NCBI GenBank assembly: GCA_029979375.1
Contig: JAPOHQ010000025.1
Coordinates: forward strand, 1-11,925
DNA length: 11,925 nt
DNA from: Microbacteriaceae bacterium
GTDB taxonomy: Bacteria; Actinomycetota; Actinomycetes; Actinomycetales; Microbacteriaceae
Reading direction: 5' to 3'
The number at the start of each line of letters is the position of its first letter. Positions within the stretch are counted from its first letter, which is position 1. Shown one piece after another: positions 1-5,790 of this stretch. The notes under the pieces are model-generated. The model did no database searches and had not been told where the DNA came from. It saw only the letters and a list, made by a program, of their open reading frames with translations. Made by a program: the position numbers and the translations under genes.

Positions 1-287
1 ATGTCGAATTTGTGGTTCTGGATGAACCCCTAATCTCAGAGGGTGTCGCCGGGCTGACAATGCGCGTCTTCGAACGCGGTGTGGGTGAGACGCTTTCTTG
101 TGGCACCGGTGTTGCCGCTGCCGCGCTGGCAATCCGCCACTGGGCTGGGGGAGAGCAGAACCACTGGAAGGTTAGAGTCCCCGGAGGCGAGGTTGCGGTG
201 CGAATGTATCCAACCGAAGAGGGTGAACACGTTGCAATCAGTGGGCCTGCCGAGATTAGTTTTACTGGGACTTGGGGAGCCGAGTAA
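1..287 (+). CDS. dapF: Diaminopimelate epimerase, C-terminal part (5' end outside window)
   Basis: Cofactor-independent cytoplasmic epimerase that converts LL- to meso-diaminopimelate for lysine and peptidoglycan synthesis. The reading frame is open from base 3, and bases 1-2 belong to a cut codon. The visible 94 residues carry the family's C-terminal active-site segment: the catalytic cysteine at 99-101 lies in SCGTG, preceded by RVFERGVGET, and followed by an alanine-rich helix. A second PGGEVAVRM-like strand near the end is also typical of DapF. The first active-site cysteine would lie upstream, outside the window. The gene ends at TAA 285-287, inside the 3' end of the opposing methyltransferase gene, so the two converge with a 26-bp overlap and no room for a terminator. 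Family assignment is firm; completeness of the 5' part cannot be judged. Confidence 0.95.
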   Translation, partial: VEFVVLDEPLISEGVAGLTMRVFERGVGETLSCGTGVAAAALAIRHWAGGEQNHWKVRVPGGEVAVRMYPTEEGEHVAISGPAEISFTGTWGAE

Positions 288-879
288 CCCGTAAGACTCG
301 GTAACCCTTGTCGTTTGCCACCCGCTCCACCTCGAAGTCTCTAAAGCGCTCAGCTAGCCACTTTTGAAAGCTCTCAGCCCCCAATTGTTTTTGGACTACC
401 ATCCAGGCACTTCCGCCGAAAGCCAACATGGGAAGATATTTCTCCATCAGGGCATGAAGCACCTCTTTGCCGACTCGAATCGGAGGATTTGACCAAATCT
501 GGTCAAATATCTGCCCATCCGACATGTCCGATTCAAGGGATGTTGAGACGTTAGTAAGCCCAAGGGAGGCGGCATTCTCGGCAGTTTGGGCTAATGACCG
601 TTGGTTTACATCCACCGCTAGTACTTCAAGCTGAGGTGATTGACTGGCCAGGGCCAAGGAGATTGGACCCCAGCCGCATCCCAAGTCCAGCACCCTTCCT
701 CGGCTTGGGAAGTTGGCATGCAGGTTCAGTAGCACCCTGGTCCCGGCATCCAGCTTGTTGGCTGAGAAGGTCCCACTTGCTCCGAGCGCCTTAATCGTTT
801 GCCCAGCTACCTCAAATTCGATTGGGTAGCTCTTCGCCTCGGCCTGAGGTTCGGCGCTGAAATAGTGGTCTGAGGCCAT
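262..879 (-). CDS. RsmC/YbxB-type class I SAM-dependent methyltransferase
   Basis: A 205-residue protein with one Rossmann-like methyltransferase domain of the MTS (small methyltransferase) family. SAM-binding motif I, DLGCGWGP, is at residues 65-72, an acidic residue ending strand 2 at D90, and the catalytic-type NPPIR motif at 131-135, as in RsmC-like enzymes that methylate exocyclic amines of guanine in RNA. E. coli RsmC is about 340 residues with a duplicated domain; this length matches the single-domain YbxB form. The likely target is rRNA (possibly 16S G1207), but that is inference from the family. The ATG at 879 has no Shine-Dalgarno sequence, and a TANNNT hexamer lies 6 nt upstream, so the mRNA may be leaderless. 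The gene diverges from hflX across 36 bp and its 3' end overlaps dapF. Confidence 0.88.
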   Translation of the reverse strand: MASDHYFSAEPQAEAKSYPIEFEVAGQTIKALGASGTFSANKLDAGTRVLLNLHANFPSRGRVLDLGCGWGPISLALASQSPQLEVLAVDVNQRSLAQTAENAASLGLTNVSTSLESDMSDGQIFDQIWSNPPIRVGKEVLHALMEKYLPMLAFGGSAWMVVQKQLGAESFQKWLAERFRDFEVERVANDKGYRVLRVTRLPKSQ

Positions 880-885
880 CCAACA

Positions 886-891
886 AAACTA
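886..891 (-). promoter_or_regulatory. Candidate -10 element for a leaderless methyltransferase mRNA
   Basis: Read on the minus strand, TAGTTT is followed by 6 nt and then the ATG at 879. This TANNNT-N6-start arrangement is typical of actinobacterial leaderless transcripts, and there is no Shine-Dalgarno sequence to compete with that reading. No convincing -35 is seen; TTGCCG at 916-911 would leave a 19-nt spacer. This is inference from spacing. Confidence 0.35.
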
Positions 892-900
892 ATGCACCCC

Positions 901-906
901 TATGGT
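901..906 (+). promoter_or_regulatory. Candidate -10 element for hflX
   Basis: TATGGT lies 9 nt before the hflX ATG at 916 and fits TANNNT, placing a transcript start at or just before the start codon. There is no Shine-Dalgarno sequence and no clear -35. An in-frame TAA at 907-909 rules out any earlier start, which supports a leaderless or nearly leaderless mRNA. The spacing is slightly long, so this is weak. Confidence 0.3.
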
Positions 907-915
907 TAAACGGCA

Positions 916-2349
916 ATGGAATCCGAGAGTGCGCTAGATCGAATCCTCAGAAGAGGGGCGGCGGCTCCTATTAGCGAGTTTGATGGGGATCAGCTAGATC
1001 TTGAGGAGAGAGATTCACTCAGGCGGGTAGCGGGGCTATCGACCGAGCTCGAGGACATCACGGAGGTCGAATACCGGCAGCTCCGTCTCGAGAAGGTGAT
1101 CCTCATTGGGGTGTGGTCGGTCGGAACTATCTCGGAGGCCGAGAATTCGCTCCGCGAGCTTGCGGCTCTCGCCGAGACGGCCGGGGCGCAGGTTCTAGAT
1201 GGGCTCTTGCAAAGGCGTTCCAAGCCAGAACCTGCGACTTATCTAGGTAAAGGTAAGGCGGCGGAGCTGAGAGATTTGGCCAAGGCCCTTGGTGCAGACA
1301 CGGTTATTGCCGACACTGAGCTTGCTCCGTCTCAGCGCAGGGCTCTGGAAGATGTTGTTCGGATCAAAGTCATTGACCGCACGGCAATCATCCTGGACAT
1401 CTTTGCCCAACACGCCAAGAGCAAAGAGGGTAAGGCTCAGGTTGAGCTAGCCCAACTCGAATATCTTCTTCCCCGCCTTCGAGGGTGGGGTGAATCAATG
1501 TCCCGTCAGGCCGGTGGCCAGGCTGCAGGTGGTGTTGGTATTGGGTCGAGAGGTCCCGGTGAGACGAAGATTGAGCTAGACCGCAGACGCATCAGCTCGC
1601 GCATGGCAAAGCTCAGGAGAGAGATTGCCGGCATGAAGCTCGCCCGCGACACAAAGCGGGCAAAAAGGCAAAAGTCGCGGATTGCCCAGGTCGCAATAGC
1701 CGGTTACACCAATGCCGGGAAGTCATCGCTGCTAAACCGGATCACCCGAGCTGGGGTCCTTGTCGAAAATGCGCTATTTGCAACTTTGGACCCAACGGTG
1801 AGGCGCCATCAAACCCCGGATGGTCGTGAATACACAATCTCAGACACCGTTGGTTTTGTGAGCAACCTCCCACATCAGCTCGTGGAAGCTTTCCGGTCGA
1901 CGCTGGAAGAGATTGCTCAGGCAGACCTAATTCTTCACGTGGTGGATGCTTCCGACCCCGAGCCGCTGCGCCAAATCGAGACGGTTCACGAGGTGCTGGC
2001 GGACTTTGAAGCCGGGGCGATCCCTGAACTTATTGTGTTCAACAAGGCCGACTTGGTCGCCGAAGGTGAGCAGGTGCGCCTCAGGGGTCTCTACCCCAAG
2101 GCCATGTGGGTCTCGGCTCGCACCGGGCAGGGCATTGCTGCCCTGGAAGAGGCAATCGCGGCAGCCCTGCCGCATCCCGAAGTCGAGTTTCGAGGTGTGA
2201 TTCCCTATTCACGCGGGGACTTAGTGTCCCGAATTCACCTGGCAGGCGAGGTGCTGGAACTCGAATACCTTGAGGATGGCACTCGCATCAGGGCTTTGGT
2301 TAGGCCTGATTTAGCGGGAGAGCTGGCTGAGTTTTCTAGACGGTCCTAA
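916..2349 (+). CDS. hflX: Ribosome-associated GTPase HflX
   Basis: HflX is a translational GTPase that binds the 50S subunit and can split stalled or stressed ribosomes. The 477-residue product has an N-terminal nucleotide-binding HflX domain, a coiled-coil linker with the conserved glycine-rich stretch ending SRGPGETKIELDRRR (about residues 200-230), and a C-terminal G domain. G-domain motifs: G1 GYTNAGKSS at 263-271, G3 DTVGF at 310-314, G4 NKAD at 376-379 and G5 SARTG at 400-404. All key residues are present. The ATG at 916 is the first usable start, because an in-frame TAA lies at 907-909. The gene sits between dapF and lexA, the usual actinobacterial neighbourhood, and its last 14 bp overlap the convergent lexA gene. 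Confidence 0.97.
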   Translation: MESESALDRILRRGAAAPISEFDGDQLDLEERDSLRRVAGLSTELEDITEVEYRQLRLEKVILIGVWSVGTISEAENSLRELAALAETAGAQVLDGLLQRRSKPEPATYLGKGKAAELRDLAKALGADTVIADTELAPSQRRALEDVVRIKVIDRTAIILDIFAQHAKSKEGKAQVELAQLEYLLPRLRGWGESMSRQAGGQAAGGVGIGSRGPGETKIELDRRRISSRMAKLRREIAGMKLARDTKRAKRQKSRIAQVAIAGYTNAGKSSLLNRITRAGVLVENALFATLDPTVRRHQTPDGREYTISDTVGFVSNLPHQLVEAFRSTLEEIAQADLILHVVDASDPEPLRQIETVHEVLADFEAGAIPELIVFNKADLVAEGEQVRLRGLYPKAMWVSARTGQGIAALEEAIAAALPHPEVEFRGVIPYSRGDLVSRIHLAGEVLELEYLEDGTRIRALVRPDLAGELAEFSRRS

Positions 2350-2956
2350 GGACTGCAACGACCTTACCCAGAATTACGGCGTGGTCACCAAGAATTGGCT
2401 CAAAGGCACTGTTTCTAGGCAGCAACCAGGTGTGGCCATCGCGCTGCTTGAAGGTTTTTACGGTCGCCTCTTCCTCAATCAGGGCGGCAACAATGTCTCC
2501 GTTGTCCGCCGTTTGCTGCTGTCTAACGACAACCCAGTCGCCATCGCAAATAGCGGCATCAATCATCGACTCTCCGACGACCTTTAGGAGAAATAGCTCA
2601 CCCTGACCTACAAGTTGCCTAGGAAGAGTGAAGACGTCTTCAACGTTCTGATCCGCTGTGATCGGAATACCAGCCGCAATTCGGCCTACCAGAGGCACGA
2701 TTGCCGCGTCAGGCCTGAGAATCTCGCCGGGGGAGTCTTCCCCAAGTAAGTCGATTGTCCTTGGTCTTCTCGGGTCTCTAGAGATGTAGCCGAGAAGTTC
2801 AAGCTTGTTCAGCTGATGCGACACGCTAGCCGTCGAGGACAATCCCACGGCCTCTCCGATTTCACGCATAGAAGGGGCGTAATTGCGGGCCTGCATTGAG
2901 TCCCGAATCACCTCGATTATTCGTTGCTGAACGGCTGTCAGGTTTGACGTGTCCAT
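2336..2956 (-). CDS. lexA: LexA, SOS response repressor and self-cleaving protease
   Basis: LexA represses DNA-damage genes and cleaves itself when RecA filaments form. The 206-residue product has an N-terminal winged helix-turn-helix (about residues 1-65, with PSMREIGEAVGLSS as the recognition region) and a C-terminal S24 peptidase domain. The scissile bond is Ala95-Gly96 in GRIAAG, the nucleophile Ser130 lies in GESM, and the general base is Lys167 in ATVKTF, so it should be cleavage-competent. The ATG at 2956 is chosen because GGAGG (2966-2962) lies 5 nt upstream and the family N-terminus starts here. An upstream extension to 3037 would add 27 non-family residues and cover the promoter. 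It is divergent from the LysM gene. Weak LexA boxes at 3000-3015 and 3030-3045 suggest autoregulation. Confidence 0.97.
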   Translation of the reverse strand: MDTSNLTAVQQRIIEVIRDSMQARNYAPSMREIGEAVGLSSTASVSHQLNKLELLGYISRDPRRPRTIDLLGEDSPGEILRPDAAIVPLVGRIAAGIPITADQNVEDVFTLPRQLVGQGELFLLKVVGESMIDAAICDGDWVVVRQQQTADNGDIVAALIEEEATVKTFKQRDGHTWLLPRNSAFEPILGDHAVILGKVVAVLRTV

Positions 2957-2961
2957 CTCGA

Positions 2962-2966
2962 CCTCC
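2962..2966 (-). promoter_or_regulatory. Shine-Dalgarno of lexA (decides the start)
   Basis: GGAGG on the minus strand lies 5 nt before the ATG at 2956. It selects this start over the longer in-frame opening at 3037. Confidence 0.75.
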
Positions 2967-2999
2967 AAAATGTCGGTGCCTGGTGATTGGCTACAACTA

Positions 3000-3015
3000 T
3001 CGAAACTGTATTCGG
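3000..3015. promoter_or_regulatory. Weak LexA box near lexA
   Basis: TCGAAACTGTATTCGG matches the actinobacterial SOS consensus TCGAAC-N4-GTTCGA at 9 of 12 positions and keeps the CGAA/TTCG half-sites at the right distance. It overlaps the proposed lexA -10 element (3010-3005), the usual place for an autoregulatory operator. It is less convincing than the box at 3103-3118. Confidence 0.42.
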
Positions 3016-3033
3016 AAAAGTAGTAAAAACCAA
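3005..3033 (-). promoter_or_regulatory. Candidate lexA promoter
   Basis: On the minus strand, TTGGTT (3033-3028) and TACAGT (3010-3005) are separated by 17 nt. The -10 has 4 of 6 consensus bases. Both hexamers are overlapped by weak LexA boxes, which fits an autoregulated promoter. The leader to the ATG at 2956 would be about 40 nt. Confidence 0.4.
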
Positions 3034-3045
3034 ACACATTTTCGA
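3030..3045. promoter_or_regulatory. Second weak LexA box near lexA
   Basis: On the minus strand, TCGAAAATGTGTTTGG matches TCGAAC-N4-GTTCGA at 9 of 12 positions and overlaps the proposed lexA -35 (3033-3028). The region is AT-rich, so a chance match is possible. Confidence 0.28.
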
Positions 3046-3074
3046 GAAAGTTTCAAAAAAGGAGTAGAAAATGC

Positions 3075-3102
3075 TTGAAAATGTCCCACAAGTTTCTATA
3101 CT
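3075..3102 (+). promoter_or_regulatory. Promoter of the LysM gene
   Basis: TTGAAA (3075-3080), a 16-nt spacer and TATACT (3097-3102) form the best sigma-70-type promoter in the window. The predicted transcript start (about 3108-3110) falls inside the LexA box at 3103-3118, so LexA binding would block RNA polymerase. The leader to the ATG at 3149 would be about 40 nt. Confidence 0.62.
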
Positions 3103-3118
3103 TAGAACAAATGTTCGA
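3103..3118. promoter_or_regulatory. LexA (SOS) box controlling the LysM gene
   Basis: TAGAACAAATGTTCGA matches the actinobacterial SOS box TCGAAC-N4-GTTCGA at 11 of 12 positions (A for C at position 2), with both GAAC/GTTC cores intact. It starts right after the -10 TATACT and covers the expected transcript start. An extra single half-site TCGAAC lies at 3128-3133. Confidence 0.68.
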
Positions 3119-3133
3119 AATAAAGATTCGAAC

Positions 3134-3141
3134 AGGGAAGG
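3134..3141 (+). promoter_or_regulatory. Shine-Dalgarno of the LysM gene (decides the start)
   Basis: AGGGAAGG lies 7 nt before the ATG at 3149. It supports this start over the upstream in-frame ATG at 3071, which lies before the promoter -35 and would make the LexA box part of the coding region. Confidence 0.6.
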
Positions 3142-3148
3142 CAGAAAG

Positions 3149-3439
3149 ATGCTAGCTGTAGGAAACTACCGCCTGGTTAACCCAGGTAGGTTGCTGCGTG
3201 TCTTGGCTGTATTACTCCTAGCCATGTTGCTCAGTCTCGTGGGAATCTCGGGATCGGTCGCAACCGGCGCTGAACCTCAAGAGCTGATTTACGTGACAGT
3301 CTCCCAGGGCGACTCGCTTTGGTCTCTAGCTGACCAGCATGCCGTCGGTGACCCTCGCGACTGGATTGCAGAGGTTGTTCAGCTGAACGCCCTGGAAAGT
3401 TCGAATCTGATTCCTGGTCAGCAAATCGCACTTCCCTAA
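3149..3439 (+). CDS. Small membrane-anchored LysM protein, candidate SOS division inhibitor (YneA/DivS/ChiZ-like)
   Basis: A 96-residue protein with three parts: a short basic N-terminus, one hydrophobic segment (about residues 15-36, LLRVLAVLLLAMLLSLVG) that is a membrane anchor or uncleaved signal, and a single LysM domain from about residue 47 to the C-terminus (YVTVSQGDSLWSLADQH ... NLIPGQQIALP). LysM binds peptidoglycan, so the protein should act at the outer face of the membrane. It is divergent from lexA, the same position as yneA in Bacillus, divS in Corynebacterium and Rv2719c in Mycobacterium, all SOS-linked and implicated in division control. A LexA box sits on its promoter. The division-inhibitor role is inferred from position, architecture and operator, not from a diagnostic residue. 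It ends 21 nt before hisC and in the same frame. Confidence 0.82.
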   Translation: MLAVGNYRLVNPGRLLRVLAVLLLAMLLSLVGISGSVATGAEPQELIYVTVSQGDSLWSLADQHAVGDPRDWIAEVVQLNALESSNLIPGQQIALP

Positions 3440-3460
3440 GGTCCTGACTACCATTTAGGG
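3434..3460 (+). promoter_or_regulatory. Inverted repeat between the LysM gene and hisC
   Basis: CCCTAA (3434-3439) is perfectly complementary to TTAGGG (3455-3460). The stem continues with GGT (3440-3442) against ACC (3450-3452), with AT (3453-3454) bulged and a 7-nt loop. The 5' arm contains the LysM stop codon and the 3' arm ends at the base before the hisC GTG. No U-run follows, so it is not a normal intrinsic terminator. It could limit hisC translation on read-through mRNA until ribosomes finishing the LysM gene open it. That role is inference. Confidence 0.4.
3449..3454 (+). promoter_or_regulatory. Candidate -10 element for a leaderless hisC mRNA
   Basis: TACCAT is followed by exactly 6 nt and the GTG start at 3461, the TANNNT-N6-start pattern of leaderless actinobacterial genes. 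hisC has no usable Shine-Dalgarno sequence (AGGG directly abuts the GTG), and no other in-frame start exists after the TAA at 3437. No clear -35 is seen. Confidence 0.4.
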
Positions 3461-4531
3461 GTGGCAAATCTTGAAGACCTCCCTATTCGCGATGACCTTC
3501 GCGGGCTGAAGCCCTACGGCGCGCCTCAGTTGGAGGTGCCCGTAGCACTGAACGTGAATGAGAACACCCACGGCATTCCAGAGCCCGTGGCCCTCAGCAT
3601 CGTTGAAAACCTGGCCTCGGTCGTGATGCAACTAAATCGATATCCGGATCGCGAGTTTGTGGAACTTCGCGCCGCACTGGCGAGGTATCTGGGCAGCGGC
3701 CTCGAAAGCTCTCAGGTCTGGGCCGCCAATGGTTCAAACGAAATTCTGCAGCAGTTTTTTATGGCCTTCGGAGGTCCAGGACGCAAAGCCCTGAGCTTCG
3801 AACCCACCTACTCGATGTATCCGATAATCGCTCGCTCGACGAGCACCGCCTACGTTGAAGTTCCGCGCAAGGACGATTACCAGGTGAGTGTTGAGCTGGT
3901 GACAAAAGCGCTTGAGACTCACAAACCGGATATAACCATCCTCTGTGCTCCAAATAACCCAACAGGCACTGGCCTGTCGCTCGATGTCATTGCAGCGGCC
4001 TGCGAGGCAACTACTGGCATGGTGCTGGTTGATGAGGCTTATGCCGAGTTCTCCGGGGCTGAAAGCGCCACCAGCTTGCTCGGTAAGTACCCCCGCCTGG
4101 TCGTGTCTAGAACTATGAGCAAGGCTTTTGCTTTTGCGGGGGCGAGATTGGGCTACCTTGCCGCCAGCGATGCGGTGGTGGACGCCATGCGCTTAGTTCG
4201 CCTTCCATATCATCTATCTGCGCTAACCCAAGCTGCTGCACTTGCGGCGCTCGAACACAGCCCTCTAATGCTTGAGAACGTGGACAAGATCAAGGTTCAA
4301 AGAGATCGGATTGGCTCGGCCTGCGAGGGTTGGGGTCTGAAGGTGCACCCGTCAGATGCCAACTTTTTACTCGTGGATGGATTCAACGATCCGGAAAAGG
4401 TTTTCCAGGCGCTCTTGGATAAGGGCGTGCTGGTGCGCAACGTCGGCATACCCCATACCTTGCGCATTACAGCCGGAACAGAGCAGGAGACGACAAAACT
4501 CCTTGCTGAACTCGCGTTGGTTCTTGACTAG
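3461..4531 (+). CDS. hisC: Histidinol-phosphate aminotransferase
   Basis: PLP-dependent class I/II aminotransferase that makes histidinol phosphate from imidazole acetol phosphate and glutamate. It has 356 residues, normal for HisC. Visible features: the N-terminal segment RDDLRGLKPYGAPQ and the NENTHGIPE stretch, the PLP-contacting APNNPTGT (163-169), DEAYAEF (191-197), the Schiff-base lysine K221 in TMSKAFAFAGARLGY, and LRITAG near the C-terminus. The GTG at 3461 is the only possible start after the in-frame TAA at 3437 that keeps the family N-terminus. Translation has no spaced Shine-Dalgarno sequence, so it is either leaderless or coupled to the LysM gene. Related actinobacterial enzymes can also act on aromatic substrates, but hisB and hisH downstream make HisC the better call. 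Confidence 0.94.
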   Translation: MANLEDLPIRDDLRGLKPYGAPQLEVPVALNVNENTHGIPEPVALSIVENLASVVMQLNRYPDREFVELRAALARYLGSGLESSQVWAANGSNEILQQFFMAFGGPGRKALSFEPTYSMYPIIARSTSTAYVEVPRKDDYQVSVELVTKALETHKPDITILCAPNNPTGTGLSLDVIAAACEATTGMVLVDEAYAEFSGAESATSLLGKYPRLVVSRTMSKAFAFAGARLGYLAASDAVVDAMRLVRLPYHLSALTQAAALAALEHSPLMLENVDKIKVQRDRIGSACEGWGLKVHPSDANFLLVDGFNDPEKVFQALLDKGVLVRNVGIPHTLRITAGTEQETTKLLAELALVLD

Positions 4532-4563
4532 ACTCTCTCTAAATCCCTAGACGAAGGCTTCTA

Positions 4564-5163
4564 ATGAGTCGCAGTGCCAAGCTATCTCGCAAGACGAGCG
4601 AGTCTGCCGTTGAGCTCGAGTTGAACCTTGATGGCAGCGGTTTCTCAGAAATAGACACTACTGTTCCATTTTTTGACCACATGCTCACGGCACTTTCCAA
4701 GCACTCGCTAATTGACCTAAAAGTCAAAGCAAGTGGTGACACAAACATTGACGTCCACCACACCGTCGAAGATGTCGCTATCGTCCTGGGTCAAGCCCTG
4801 AAAGAAGCCCTCGGGGACAAGGCCGGAATTTCGCGCTACGGCGATGCTACGGTTCCGCTTGACGAGGCATTGGCTCGGGCAGTTGTAGACATCTCGGGCA
4901 GGCCCTTTTTGGTTCACGACGGTGAGCCAGCTGGCTTCGAGTATCACCTGATCGGCGGCCACTTCACCGGTTCCATGGTGCGCCACGTTTTTGAGGCAAT
5001 TGCCCACAATGCCGGCATCACGATGCACGTATCCCTGCTCGCCGGACGCGATGCACACCACATCGCCGAGGCGCAGTTCAAGGCGCTGGCGCGGGCATTG
5101 CGGAAGGCCGTCGAGCTTGATGCAAGGGTTGTGGGGGTTCCCTCCACAAAGGGAAGCCTGTGA
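4564..5163 (+). CDS. hisB: Imidazoleglycerol-phosphate dehydratase
   Basis: Manganese-dependent enzyme that dehydrates imidazoleglycerol phosphate to imidazole acetol phosphate, the substrate of HisC. The 199-residue product is the monofunctional form without a histidinol-phosphatase domain, usual for actinobacteria. Metal-binding motifs: HHTVED at 65-70 and the second HHIAEAQFKALARAL with H165, H166 and E169. FFDHML near residue 40 and the terminal GVPSTKG are also family hallmarks. The ATG at 4564 has AAGG 6 nt upstream. It lies 32 nt after hisC and overlaps hisH by 4 nt (GTGA), which suggests translational coupling. Confidence 0.97.
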   Translation: MSRSAKLSRKTSESAVELELNLDGSGFSEIDTTVPFFDHMLTALSKHSLIDLKVKASGDTNIDVHHTVEDVAIVLGQALKEALGDKAGISRYGDATVPLDEALARAVVDISGRPFLVHDGEPAGFEYHLIGGHFTGSMVRHVFEAIAHNAGITMHVSLLAGRDAHHIAEAQFKALARALRKAVELDARVVGVPSTKGSL

Positions 5164-5789
5164 CCAAAAAGGTCGCAGTTCTGGATTACGGCAGTGGAAA
5201 TGTTCACTCAGCCTGTCGCGCTCTAGCCGAAGTTGGGGCGGAGGTCGAGCTAACCGCTGATCCAAAGACTTTAGAGGAGGCCGATGGCCTCGTAGTTCCT
5301 GGAGTTGGGGCGTTTGCCGCTGTCATGGAGAAGCTGGCCGCGGTCGGGGGCGAACGAGCCATCGACAAACGACTCAGCGCCTCGAGGCCGGTCCTTGGAA
5401 TCTGTGTTGGGATGCAGGTCATGTTCGAGCGCGGGCTCGAGCACGGACTGGATACCGCCGGCTTAGGTCAATGGCCCGGCACCGTGGAGAAGCTTGAGGC
5501 TGAGCGCTTACCGCACATCGGCTGGAGCGTTGTCAACACCGAGGACGCCTCAGTTCTTTTTGAGGGTCTAGAGGGCGAGCGTTTCTATTTTGTTCACTCT
5601 TATGCCGCCAAGACTTGGGAGCTAGACATCAATCCCCCTTTTCAGCCTGCCAAGCTTGCGTGGAGTGAGCACGAGGAGAAGTTTCTTGCCGCAGTTGAGA
5701 ATGGTCCACTGTCGGCCACTCAGTTTCACCCGGAGAAATCTGGGAAGGCTGGCTTGAAGCTACTAACCAACTGGATTGCGAGCATTTGA
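5160..5789 (+). CDS. hisH: Imidazole glycerol phosphate synthase, glutaminase subunit
   Basis: Class I glutamine amidotransferase that releases ammonia from glutamine and channels it to HisF for imidazole ring closure. The 209-residue product carries the triad: nucleophile Cys82 in GICVGMQ, with His190 and Glu192 in FHPEKSG. The N-terminal DYGSGNVHS and the PGVGAF loop (47-52) are typical of HisH. It starts at GTG 5160, overlapping the hisB stop. Its partner hisF is not in this window; it is not directly after hisA as in many actinobacteria, so it must be elsewhere if the pathway is complete. Confidence 0.96.
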   Translation: MTKKVAVLDYGSGNVHSACRALAEVGAEVELTADPKTLEEADGLVVPGVGAFAAVMEKLAAVGGERAIDKRLSASRPVLGICVGMQVMFERGLEHGLDTAGLGQWPGTVEKLEAERLPHIGWSVVNTEDASVLFEGLEGERFYFVHSYAAKTWELDINPPFQPAKLAWSEHEEKFLAAVENGPLSATQFHPEKSGKAGLKLLTNWIASI

Positions 5790-5790
5790 G

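Noticed and set aside
2957..3037. N-terminal extension of LexA by 27 residues
   Set aside because: The extension has no LexA character, overlaps the promoter, and the ATG at 2956 has GGAGG 5 nt upstream.
3071..3148. N-terminal extension of the LysM protein from the ATG at 3071
   Set aside because: It would place the promoter -35 and -10 and the LexA box within coding sequence; ATG 3149 has a good Shine-Dalgarno and a normal membrane-anchor N-terminus.
3440..3460. Rho-independent terminator after the LysM gene
   Set aside because: The inverted repeat is real, but it is not followed by a U-run; the next bases are the hisC start codon.
4717..5265. 182-codon open frame on the minus strand across hisB and hisH
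   Set aside because: Antisense to two clear genes, no recognisable domain, cysteine-rich odd composition; a shadow of codon bias.
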